From the NCBI RefSeq assembly GCF_021190915.1, contig NZ_JAIOAP010000009.1:1-64000 (forward strand): DNA of 64,000 bases. The letters run 5' to 3'. The position numbers and the translations under genes are program-made. This stretch comes from Cohnella silvisoli (GTDB lineage Bacteria > Bacillota > Bacilli > Paenibacillales > Paenibacillaceae). The notes under the pieces are model-generated. The model was not told the DNA's origin, ran no database searches, and was given only the letters and a program-made list of their open reading frames with translations. The number at the start of each line of letters is the position of its first letter. Position 1 is the first letter of the stretch. Of the stretch, positions 40,775 through 48,969 are shown piece by piece.

Positions 40775-41857
40775 TTACCTTGGAAGTTCGACCGATACTT
40801 CCCGGCGCAGATCGGCGGAACGAAGCACGCCATCGATAATCGCTTGTTGGATTAGAATTTGTTCACCCGGAATTGGAGCCGGGCGTCCATCGCGTACGGC
40901 CTCGGCGAAGTCTCTAACCTTCTCGTCGAACAGGTTCAGCTTATGCTCGACAAGCGGGATCGCCGTATTCGTGTGACCGCCGTATTCATCGTGGAATAGC
41001 GTCATTGCGCCGATGGCCCCGTCCCAAACGCCGGACCATGGGCCGCTTCCCGCAGGCGTTACTTTCAGACCGGCATCGGTTCCAAGGAACATCGTCGCGC
41101 CCAGCGTGTCCATATGCATCGCCCAAGAGATTTTGAATTGAAGCACGAGGTCGTTCTCGAAGCGGACCATCGCAACGCCGAAATCTTCAACCTCGAATTT
41201 GCTTGCTTCGGGATGATATAGAGGATTGCGTCCGAAATAGTTCGAGGTGTACGCCGATACCGTCAACGGACGAGGATAACCCATCGCGTTAAGCGCCATA
41301 TCCAAAGAATAACAGCCGATATCCGCCATTGCGCCTGCGCCCGCCAGCTTCTTGCTGATGAAGGTTCCTCCAGGCATGCCGCGGCGGCGTCCGCCGCCCG
41401 TCTCTGCATAATAAACTTTGCCTAGCCGACCGGATTGTACGATTTCTTGCAGCAGCTTCATGTTAGGATCGTAACGCGGTTGAAAACCAAGGGTCAGCAT
41501 GTTGCCCGTTTCGCGTGCCGCTTGCGTCATCTCTAGCGCTTCTTGGAGCGTGACGGACATCGGCTTTTCCAATAACACTTGTTTGCCCGCGCGAAGCGAA
41601 TCAACAGTCGTAATGTGATGAGAGACGTTAGGAGTACAAATACTTACGCCATCCAAATCTTGCTCCAACAACTTCTGATGCCCGTCGTACGCCGCAGCGC
41701 CTACCAGTTGCTCCGCTTCAACAAACTCTCCCGCTTTGCCTGGAATGACATCCGCAACGGCTACGATTTCCACGAATGGCAGTTTTCTGTATGCCGATAC
41801 GTGGGCTCTGGCGATACCGCCGCTTCCGATAATGCCGATTCTTAAATTTTTACTCAT
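40775..41857 (-). CDS. Gfo/Idh/MocA-family oxidoreductase
   Basis: 360 residues. Dinucleotide-binding IGIIGSGGIARAH starts at about residue 6, the catalytic lysine is in LEKPMSVTLQEAL, and the C-terminal beta-sheet domain has MPGGTFISKKLAGAGAMADIGCYSLDMAL. Members oxidise or epimerise sugars with NAD(P), substrate unknown. It overlaps the stop of the upstream AraC gene by 8 bp, so it is co-translated with it. It pairs with another family member 1.1 kb upstream. Confidence 0.92.
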   Translation of the reverse strand: MSKNLRIGIIGSGGIARAHVSAYRKLPFVEIVAVADVIPGKAGEFVEAEQLVGAAAYDGHQKLLEQDLDGVSICTPNVSHHITTVDSLRAGKQVLLEKPMSVTLQEALEMTQAARETGNMLTLGFQPRYDPNMKLLQEIVQSGRLGKVYYAETGGGRRRGMPGGTFISKKLAGAGAMADIGCYSLDMALNAMGYPRPLTVSAYTSNYFGRNPLYHPEASKFEVEDFGVAMVRFENDLVLQFKISWAMHMDTLGATMFLGTDAGLKVTPAGSGPWSGVWDGAIGAMTLFHDEYGGHTNTAIPLVEHKLNLFDEKVRDFAEAVRDGRPAPIPGEQILIQQAIIDGVLRSADLRREVSVELPR

Positions 41858-42923
41858 GGTGATCCGATTCCTTCTCTCTAGTTAATGGATTAAGCGCCCC
41901 GCGGGCTTCGCCGGCATGCAGCCGGCGATAAGCGGTTGGCGTAATATCGTATTTACTTTTGAACACCGGATATAAATAATTCGGGTTCGCATATCCGTGG
42001 TTGATCGCGATTTCTTCAATCGGCTTGTCGGTGTGAATAAGCTCGAAACAAATTCCCGTTAAGCGCACATGCTCCAAGTAATCGCGAAAGGTCGTCTCGC
42101 CCTCGCTTCGGAATATTCGCTGAAGCTGCCGCGGGCTTATGTTGATCGTTTCCGCTACTTGCTCTAATGAAATAGGCAAGCTTTCATTGTCTAAAATATA
42201 TTGGGTGGCAAGCTGATACCTATGAAAATTCATATCCCGCTCCGGTATTCCCGGTTTGCCCGCTGGTCCGTCGAACACGCGGGTCGTACGCAGAAGGATT
42301 TGAACGATCGCTTGTTTCATCAACGTGTAAAACCCGGAAGGCTGCTCCTCCCATACCCGATAGGCATCCAAAAATCCGTTCATCGCGTGATAACGATCGA
42401 CAACCGGAACGGCTGGAATGCGATCGAGAATGTTAATGCATTCCTTAGCTTCGTTAGCCTCCAACTCGTCTCCCCAGCCGGCTTTATCCGTCTCCGCCGC
42501 GAGGGGAACGATGTCTAAATGCAAGCACAACTCATACATCGGTTCGTCAGAGTCCGATTCTTGATAATGCATCAATTCCGGTCCGGTCAAGTAAAACAAT
42601 CCTTCATGGAGATCGTAGGTCTGATCGACGAGAATGACTTTGCCTTTGCCCTTGGCGATATAATGAAATTCATATTCGGAATGCTTATGAAAGTTAATGA
42701 TATATCCCGGCTGAAAAACAGCCAGATGGCAGCGAAGCACCCGAATTCCGTAGGAGCCCCAACGGAACTGCAGATCCAGACGATCAAGAGCATCGGCCTT
42801 GTTGGCCATCCGGGCATAAGGAAAGGGACCGGTGCTTCCGGCAAGCTTCCTATCCTTATGCGTCCTAATACCGGCGTCCTGAATGCTCCTGTCGTCTGCC
42901 GCCAATCCTACCCCTCTTTTCAC
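41850..42923 (-). CDS. AraC-family regulator with cupin sensor
   Basis: 357 residues from 42923, though an in-frame ATG (MANKADALDRLDLQF) about 38 residues in is an equally likely start. The cupin arm binds an effector (HKHSEYEFHYIAKGKGKVIL), and the C-terminal double helix-turn-helix reads SLEQVAETINISPRQLQRIFRSE then PIEEIAINHGYANPNYLYPVFKSKYDITPTAYRR. It sits between two Gfo/Idh dehydrogenase genes on the same strand and overlaps the downstream one by 8 bp. It likely activates this small sugar-oxidation operon. Confidence 0.9.
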   Translation of the reverse strand: MKRGVGLAADDRSIQDAGIRTHKDRKLAGSTGPFPYARMANKADALDRLDLQFRWGSYGIRVLRCHLAVFQPGYIINFHKHSEYEFHYIAKGKGKVILVDQTYDLHEGLFYLTGPELMHYQESDSDEPMYELCLHLDIVPLAAETDKAGWGDELEANEAKECINILDRIPAVPVVDRYHAMNGFLDAYRVWEEQPSGFYTLMKQAIVQILLRTTRVFDGPAGKPGIPERDMNFHRYQLATQYILDNESLPISLEQVAETINISPRQLQRIFRSEGETTFRDYLEHVRLTGICFELIHTDKPIEEIAINHGYANPNYLYPVFKSKYDITPTAYRRLHAGEARGALNPLTREKESDHHE

Positions 42924-42947
42924 GCTATCCGAATCCTATCGCAAATA

Positions 42948-43934
42948 TCAAACCAACTCGTCGATGCGAACCGGACGGCCTTCCGCTACAGAACGCGTAG
43001 AAGCTTCCATCAACTTGGTCAGATCCACCGCGAGGGCTACATTTTCCGTTGCTTCAGTATCATTCGAGATATGCTCCACCCATTGGTCGAACGCGATTGG
43101 TAGCGGTTGGCCCGCTTCGAGCTTCTCCCATTGCCCGCTCCCGCTATTGCTGCGCAAGACGGCAACCTCTTCCGGAAAACCGAACAGCAACGTTCCTTCC
43201 GTACCGTGAAGTTCGATAGAGAATGGCGAGTGGCTGTTCACGAATCCCGCTTCCACGATACCTAGAGCCCCTTCGGAATAACGAAGAACGGCAACCGCGT
43301 TGTCCTCGACTTCCTTACCTGTCACGTAACCGAAGTTCGCGCTGACGCTCTCCGGCATACCCAGAAATAACCGAACTAGATACATAGGATGGCAGCCAAG
43401 ATCGATCAAAGCTCCGCCGCCGCACTGCTCTTTGGAATAGAAATGGGCAGGCAGCCAATTCTCAGTCGCTCCGTTGTGCGACAAACGGACACGCGCCAAA
43501 GTTAACTTGCCAAGCGTTCCTTCTTTAATAACCTTCTGAATGACCTGCGTGGATCCCGCATAGAGGCGAGGAAGAGAAACCGTGAACTTAACGCCTGCTT
43601 CCTTAACCGCAGCAACGATTTCCTGAACTTCTTTATTTGTGGGTGCGACGACTTTTTCCGTGAAAATATGTTTGCCGGCGCGGGCAGCCTTCACCATGAC
43701 TTCATGGTGTATATTCGTAGGTGCATCGACGATAACGGCATCGATATCGTCTTGCGCCAGCATCTCGTCTAGCGACTCGTAATAAGGGACGCCATATTCG
43801 GCTGCCTTTTCCTTGCCCCGTGCCGGTACCTCGTCCCAAATCGCAGCCAGCTGCGTGGACGGATTCGCTAGCGCATACCCGGTGTACTCATCTGCGTGGA
43901 CGTGCCAATAACTAATTTTACCTATCCGAATCAT
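42948..43934 (-). CDS. Gfo/Idh/MocA-family oxidoreductase with variant EKV motif
   Basis: 328 residues, N-terminal RIGKISYWHVHADEYTGYAL and C-terminal domain HFYSKEQCGGGALIDLGCHPMYLV. The usual E-K-P catalytic loop reads FTEKVVAPTNKEVQ, keeping the lysine but replacing the conserved proline. The start of the Rossmann motif is also atypical (no GxGxxG; SYWHVHA instead), so cofactor handling may differ. First gene of the operon, 24 bp before the AraC gene. A different sugar or polyol from its paralogue is probable. Confidence 0.85.
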   Translation of the reverse strand: MIRIGKISYWHVHADEYTGYALANPSTQLAAIWDEVPARGKEKAAEYGVPYYESLDEMLAQDDIDAVIVDAPTNIHHEVMVKAARAGKHIFTEKVVAPTNKEVQEIVAAVKEAGVKFTVSLPRLYAGSTQVIQKVIKEGTLGKLTLARVRLSHNGATENWLPAHFYSKEQCGGGALIDLGCHPMYLVRLFLGMPESVSANFGYVTGKEVEDNAVAVLRYSEGALGIVEAGFVNSHSPFSIELHGTEGTLLFGFPEEVAVLRSNSGSGQWEKLEAGQPLPIAFDQWVEHISNDTEATENVALAVDLTKLMEASTRSVAEGRPVRIDELV

Positions 43935-44139
43935 GAGATTGCCTCCCTAGCTAATTAACTTAAAATATACGACAACATGTACAGATTACACAACTTATTA
44001 TTGCTTTATAATGAGTTTAAGTGCCATTTAAACTATGAAATTACGACATCATTCTCATCTCGAAAGGGCAGCTTGCTTGCAAACCGTTGAACGGATACGA
44101 TAGTTGTATGACAAAATCATCTTTAAAGGAGAACTCTCC

Positions 44140-45315
44140 ATGACCGCCTTAAAAACAATCATTCACGATACTCTGCAGGCTTATTCGCCTCGCTTAATAG
44201 AAATCGCTGCTTTTATCGGATCCCATCCAGAACTCGGACACGAAGAGAGGCAAGCGTCGGCCATGCTTTCCTCCGAATTGGAGGCTTTAGGATTTCAAGT
44301 CGAAAGAGCCGTTCTAGGCTTGGAAACCGCGTTCGTAGCGGAATATCGCTCATCCAAACCCGGCCCCCTTATTGGTTTGCTCGCTGAATACGACGCCCTG
44401 CCGGAGCTGGGTCATGCTTGCGGGCATCATCTCATCTGTACGATGGCGCTTGGCGCAGCCGCAGGATTGCGTGCAATCGCGGATGAAACTGGCGGAACGA
44501 TCCGCGTATACGGAACGCCTGCCGAAGAAACAAAAGGTGCCAAGATCGATATGGCAGCCGCAGGTTTGTTCGATGATTGCGACATTGCGATTATGGCGCA
44601 CCCTTATCATAGCTATGAACGTTCCGGAGCTTCCCTGGCCATGGATGCCTTGCAATTCGAGTATCATGGTAAAGCCGCGCACGCTGCCGCTAATCCGGAT
44701 CTTGGCATCAATGCATTGGATGCGATAATCCTTATATTCAACGCCGTTAACGCGTTGCGTCAGCAAACGAAAGACGATGCCAGAATTCACGGCATCATCT
44801 CCCACGGAGGGCAAGCTCCGAATATTATTCCGGATTATGCCGCTGCCCAATTTTATGTAAGATCGGCGTCGCGTGCTTACACCGACGAACTCGCGCGTAA
44901 AGTGACAGCCTGCGCTGAGGCAGCCGGCATTGCGACCGGCTGTAAGCTAACGGCGAGCAATTACGAATACTCTTATGATGAATTGCGGACCAACGAAACT
45001 TTGTCCGATGCGTTTACGGCCAATATGATCGCTGATGGAATCGCCGAAGAAGATATTCGGGTCGGCCATGATAACGGCTCCTTGGATCTGGGTAACGTCT
45101 CGCTTCGCTGTCCCGTCATTCACCCTTACATTAAAGCAGTAAACGAACCTTACCAACTCCACACGAAGGAGTTCAGAGATGCCGCGCAAACCGATACCGC
45201 CTACAAAGCGATGGTGTTCGGCGCAACCATGCTCGCCTATACCGCCTGCGATGTACTCACGGACGCTCGGTTATTACATCGGATCAAGAAAGAATTTAAC
45301 GGCTTAAATCCTTGA
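44140..45315 (+). CDS. M20-family amidohydrolase / aminoacylase
   Basis: 391 residues from ATG 44140 (MTALKTIIHDTL), where AAAGGAG is 8 bases upstream. The longer frame from 44104 is unlikely. Metal-ligand segments are LAEYDALPELGHACGHHL and TPAEETKGAKID, with a dimerisation domain around 165-290 (HAAANPDLGINALDA). These enzymes cleave amide or N-acyl bonds, for example AbgB-like or HipO-like. It stands divergent from the Gfo/Idh operon and converges on an AraC gene. The substrate is unknown. Confidence 0.9.
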   Translation: MTALKTIIHDTLQAYSPRLIEIAAFIGSHPELGHEERQASAMLSSELEALGFQVERAVLGLETAFVAEYRSSKPGPLIGLLAEYDALPELGHACGHHLICTMALGAAAGLRAIADETGGTIRVYGTPAEETKGAKIDMAAAGLFDDCDIAIMAHPYHSYERSGASLAMDALQFEYHGKAAHAAANPDLGINALDAIILIFNAVNALRQQTKDDARIHGIISHGGQAPNIIPDYAAAQFYVRSASRAYTDELARKVTACAEAAGIATGCKLTASNYEYSYDELRTNETLSDAFTANMIADGIAEEDIRVGHDNGSLDLGNVSLRCPVIHPYIKAVNEPYQLHTKEFRDAAQTDTAYKAMVFGATMLAYTACDVLTDARLLHRIKKEFNGLNP

Positions 45316-45325
45316 TGCTGTGCGA

Positions 45326-46195
45326 CTAGCGCTTCTCCGCAATCCTCGACTTTGAATATAGAAGCCGGTATTGCTCGGGAGTCATGCCTTCCCGTTCCCG
45401 AAACCGGCGGATGAAGTAGCTGCTCTGGGCATACCCCGATTGTTCAGCCACTTGCTTAACCGGCAACCCTCCAAGCACCAGCAGCTGCTTAGCTCTAGTC
45501 AATCTTGTTTCTTGGAGGAAGGATGCCGGAGTCCGTCCCAATACCCGTTGAAACAGTCGGCAAAAATAAGTCGGGCTGTACCCCGCGTCATTCGCCATTC
45601 GATCCAAATCCCAAACCTCGCCGCATTTTTCGGACATCCGGTCGGCTGTTTTGCGGATTCTTTCCTGGTAATCCAGCCCCGGCGACGCAGACAGTCCCTC
45701 CGAGTTTCTCAACAGTTCGATCAACAACTCATACAGTACCGCCGATATCGTCGTCTCATTTCCGCTTTCGTAAGAAGAAGAAAGCCGTAATAAATGATCC
45801 AGTAACGATCGGATCCGCTCTTTGCGTCCGAACGTAAACAACCATGGCTCTCCCCGCCCCCGGCCCTCCAATAAAGCGTCCGCTCCCGCCCCGTAAAAGT
45901 GCACCCAATATACGTCCCAAGGCTCAGACCGATCCGAGCTATATTGCTGAAGTTCCCCCGGCGCGTACAAGAACCCATTTCCCGCTTGAAGCTCCGTCGC
46001 CACCCCGTTATGGGTGACCGTTCCCCTGCCCTCGAACAACAAATGGATGTTGTAGTAGCCGAGCCCCCCTTTCGGGCGGTATTCCGCATGTTCGGAATCT
46101 TCATGATAACGGCCGCAGGATTCCGGAAAAACGATATATCGCTCAAATCCAGGCTTCGGCAAATAATGATGGAGCCTCATCGGATTAATCGCCAA
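45326..46195 (-). CDS. AraC-family regulator of the beta-galactosidase gene
   Basis: 289 residues. N-terminal cupin (YNIHLLFEGRGTVTHNGVATEL, then FLYAPGELQQYSSD), and C-terminal DNA-binding domain DLDRMANDAGYSPTYFCRLFQRVLGRTPASFLQ then PVKQVAEQSGYAQSSYFIRRFREREGMTPEQYR. It diverges from the GH42 gene with a 129-bp shared promoter region, the usual position for an activator responding to the sugar released or sensed. Complete and probably functional. Confidence 0.92.
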   Translation of the reverse strand: MAINPMRLHHYLPKPGFERYIVFPESCGRYHEDSEHAEYRPKGGLGYYNIHLLFEGRGTVTHNGVATELQAGNGFLYAPGELQQYSSDRSEPWDVYWVHFYGAGADALLEGRGRGEPWLFTFGRKERIRSLLDHLLRLSSSYESGNETTISAVLYELLIELLRNSEGLSASPGLDYQERIRKTADRMSEKCGEVWDLDRMANDAGYSPTYFCRLFQRVLGRTPASFLQETRLTRAKQLLVLGGLPVKQVAEQSGYAQSSYFIRRFREREGMTPEQYRLLYSKSRIAEKR

Positions 46196-46324
46196 CTTTC
46201 ATAAGATATTACTATTCATGATAATAATATGTTATTTAAGACGTTTTTGAAAAGGAATACAATAATCTCAGATCATAAATGGATCACATAATATTATTAC
46301 TAACGTAATGAGGGAGAGTGTCTC
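46196..46324. promoter_or_regulatory. divergent promoter region between AraC and GH42 genes
   Basis: 129 AT-rich bases hold TAATAATAT at 46222-46230 and its complement ATATTATTA at 46291-46299, spaced as possible AraC half-sites. GAGGGAGAG lies directly before the GH42 start. Confidence 0.35.
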
Positions 46325-48364
46325 ATGTCCGCCATTTCTAGAAGTTCCGACTCTTTTCAATTAGGAGTCTGTTATTATCCGGAGCATTGGAACGAATCGC
46401 TGTGGGAAGACGATTTCCGCCGCATGAAAGAGCTTGGATTCAGTATCGTTCGGGTCGCGGAATTCGCTTGGACGATATTCGAGCCGGAAGACGGCAAGTT
46501 TTCCTTCGATTTATTCGATCGTGCGTTAGACGAGGCTCACCGCCATGGCTTGAAGGTCATCATGGGAACACCGACCGCCACACCGCCCGCTTGGCTGACC
46601 GAACGTTACCCTGAAGCGCTCAATGCGCGTCAAGATGGCGTAGTCTACCGGCATGGACAACGTCGGCACTACAATTACAGCAGTCCGGTTTACCGCTTCT
46701 ACTGCGAACGAATCGTAAGGAAAATGTCTCAGCATTACGGCAATCATCCTGCGGTCGCTGGTTGGCAAATCGACAACGAGCTGAACTGCGAAACGAACGA
46801 GTTTTATTCCGATGCGGATCATATCGCTTTCCGTCAGTGGGTTAGAACTAAATACGGGACGTTGGACAAGCTGAACGAAGCTTGGGGCACCGTGTTCTGG
46901 AGCCAGACTTACACCGATTGGCAGCAAGTGTATTTGACCCGCCCGAATCCATCCGACTCCCCCAATCCCCATCAGTTGCTGGATGAGAAAAGGTTTATTT
47001 CCGACAACACCATTTCGTTCGCCCGACTGCAAGCCGATATTATTCGCGAGAGCGCGCCTCGTCAGTGGGTTACGACCAACGGTCTTTTCGGCCACTTAGA
47101 CAATCATGCGATGACGAGCGAGCTGCTCGATTTCTTTTCATACGATTCCTATCCGCAATTCAGCGCCTTTGAAGATCCCGAGAACACGAGCTCCTTGCGC
47201 GATCGTAAATGGAGTCTTTCTCTTAGCGAAACACGTTCGATTTCCGCTCACTTTTGCGTGATGGAGCAGCAATCGGGCCCGGGCGGCTGGGTGAACCGGA
47301 TGGATATGCCGGCACCGCGACCTGGTCAAATGCGGTTGTGGACTTACCAATCTATCGCGCATGGAGCGGATATGCTGTTATATTTCCGCTGGAGAACGGC
47401 GACAATGGGCACGGAAATCTACTGGCACGGTATCAATGACTATCATAACCGCCCAAATCGAAGGCTACACGAGGTTGCGCAAGTCGGTGAAGAGCTTGGC
47501 CGGATCGGCAACCTTATTACTGGGAAAAGCTTTCAGGCTCAGTTTGCGATTCTTGAAGATTACGATAATAGTTGGGATGCGGAATTCGATGCCTGGGTAA
47601 GACCGCTGCGCTGGAAAAGCAAAGAGTCTTGGTCCAAAGCTCTGCAGGAGCGGCACATCCCGGTCGATATCGTCTATATGCGTGAAGGCACGAAGCTGGA
47701 GGATCTGCTGCGTTATCCTGTGCTTGTCTATGCGCATGCCACCATCCTTACGGAAAATAGAGCCGCATTGCTCGATGCCTATGTCCGGGGCGGAGGCACA
47801 TTAATCATGGGAGCACGCACCGGCTATAAGGATGAGCGCGGCCAATGCCGCATGATCCCGTTCCCGGGATTTGCCGCCAATTGGTGCGGAATAACCGTCG
47901 AAGACTTCACTCTATGCAATCCTAATTTCCCCGCCGCTTCGGCACAGTGGACGGATGAGGATTCGGCCTTACCGACGGCCTTGTTTAACGAAGTGTTGAC
48001 CGTCGAGTCGGAAACGGCGGAAATAATGGCTTCGTATACTTCGCAATACTATTCCGGCGGAGCGGCATTAACCCGTAACCGGCATGGTGACGGCTGGTCT
48101 TGGTATCTCGGTTCAGCTTTCACCGAGGAAGCCGTCCACGGTATTCTCGACCGAATGGGCACTCCTTCTCCCGCTGACGGCTGGGCCGACTTGCCAAAGC
48201 AAGTGGAGATTGCCATCCGCGGAGACATCGTATTCCTGCTCAACTACAGCCATGAGCCGGTTCGGTTGAACTTCCTGGTGCAGGTCAACGATTTGCTGCG
48301 CTCCGGAAGCTTGTTCGGGAATATAGAATTAGAAGCTTACGGCGTTCTTGTTATTCAGCGCTAA
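46325..48364 (+). CDS. beta-galactosidase, GH42
   Basis: 679 residues, cytoplasmic. The GH42 barrel starts LGVCYYPEHWNESLWEDD. The acid/base glutamate is E152 in GWQIDNELNC, and the nucleophile is E314 in CVMEQQSGPGGW. The trimerisation domain (about 390-600) and C-terminal beta-domain are present, so the enzyme is complete. It hydrolyses terminal beta-galactosides. It is expressed divergently from an AraC regulator and followed by a strong terminator, so it is probably a single-gene unit. Cys residues of a structural zinc site (C127, C155) are partly recognisable. Confidence 0.95.
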   Translation: MSAISRSSDSFQLGVCYYPEHWNESLWEDDFRRMKELGFSIVRVAEFAWTIFEPEDGKFSFDLFDRALDEAHRHGLKVIMGTPTATPPAWLTERYPEALNARQDGVVYRHGQRRHYNYSSPVYRFYCERIVRKMSQHYGNHPAVAGWQIDNELNCETNEFYSDADHIAFRQWVRTKYGTLDKLNEAWGTVFWSQTYTDWQQVYLTRPNPSDSPNPHQLLDEKRFISDNTISFARLQADIIRESAPRQWVTTNGLFGHLDNHAMTSELLDFFSYDSYPQFSAFEDPENTSSLRDRKWSLSLSETRSISAHFCVMEQQSGPGGWVNRMDMPAPRPGQMRLWTYQSIAHGADMLLYFRWRTATMGTEIYWHGINDYHNRPNRRLHEVAQVGEELGRIGNLITGKSFQAQFAILEDYDNSWDAEFDAWVRPLRWKSKESWSKALQERHIPVDIVYMREGTKLEDLLRYPVLVYAHATILTENRAALLDAYVRGGGTLIMGARTGYKDERGQCRMIPFPGFAANWCGITVEDFTLCNPNFPAASAQWTDEDSALPTALFNEVLTVESETAEIMASYTSQYYSGGAALTRNRHGDGWSWYLGSAFTEEAVHGILDRMGTPSPADGWADLPKQVEIAIRGDIVFLLNYSHEPVRLNFLVQVNDLLRSGSLFGNIELEAYGVLVIQR

Positions 48365-48390
48365 CGATTGTAACTGTTCAGCAAACGAAG

Positions 48391-48434
48391 AGCGGTCTAA
48401 CAAGAGGGTACGCCTCTTGCTAGACCGCTTTTTG
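48391..48434 (+). terminator. terminator of the GH42 gene
   Basis: AGCGGTCTA and CAAGAGG (48391-48407) pair with CCTCTTG and TAGACCGCT (48413-48429), followed by five T residues. Confidence 0.85.
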
Positions 48435-48593
48435 CCGCTTTAGTCACTCTAGTACCCAGGTACGGCCCGCTGCCATCACCAAGGCCAATAATGCATCTCG
48501 TAATAAGAAATGTGTGTTTTGTCTCTCAATAAGCTATAATGCACTTAGCTATACTTTATATATCATCTACATTATTCATATTTAGGAGGTCAT

Positions 48594-48944
48594 TTGAGCA
48601 TGTCTTCCCCATCTACCACATCTTACACCATTCCGAAAGACCCGGTAATCATCGAATGCTCTATTGAGAAAACACTGGACGTTATTGGCGGCAAATGGGC
48701 TTTCCTCGTGCTGCGGGAGTTATTTTGCGGTACGCGGCGGTTTGGCGAGCTTCAGCGTCGTATTGCTCAAGTAAGCCCACGAGCGTTAACTAGCACTCTT
48801 CGGCATATGGAAGAGAAAGGCGTGTTAACCCGCACCGTGTTTCCTACCGTACCTGTGACCGTGGAGTACACGTTGACCCCCAAAGGAGAAGACCTGCATC
48901 AAATTGTCAAAGAGATGAAGCTTTGGGCAGCTAAGTGGACTTAG
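48594..48944 (+). CDS. HxlR-family transcriptional regulator
   Basis: 116 residues. Winged-helix segment IEKTLDVIGGKWAFLVLRELFCGTRRFGELQ is the HxlR hallmark, and the conserved N-terminal cysteine before it (C22 in IIECSIEK) is the redox/electrophile-sensing residue of YodB-type members. The reading begins TTG at 48594. The ATG at 48600 is also possible, and AGGAGG is at 48583-48588. There is no reductase or transporter beside it, so its target lies elsewhere or is itself. Confidence 0.9.
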   Translation: MSMSSPSTTSYTIPKDPVIIECSIEKTLDVIGGKWAFLVLRELFCGTRRFGELQRRIAQVSPRALTSTLRHMEEKGVLTRTVFPTVPVTVEYTLTPKGEDLHQIVKEMKLWAAKWT

Positions 48945-48952
48945 AGAATACG

Positions 48953-48964
48953 TTAAGCGCTATA
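48953..48964. repeat. third exact copy of TTAAGCGCTATA
   Basis: This 12-mer is identical to the two copies in the iol promoter at 37983 and 38039. It lies between the convergent ends of the HxlR and GGDEF-EAL genes, not in an obvious promoter. Confidence 0.4.
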
Positions 48965-48969
48965 AGCCG

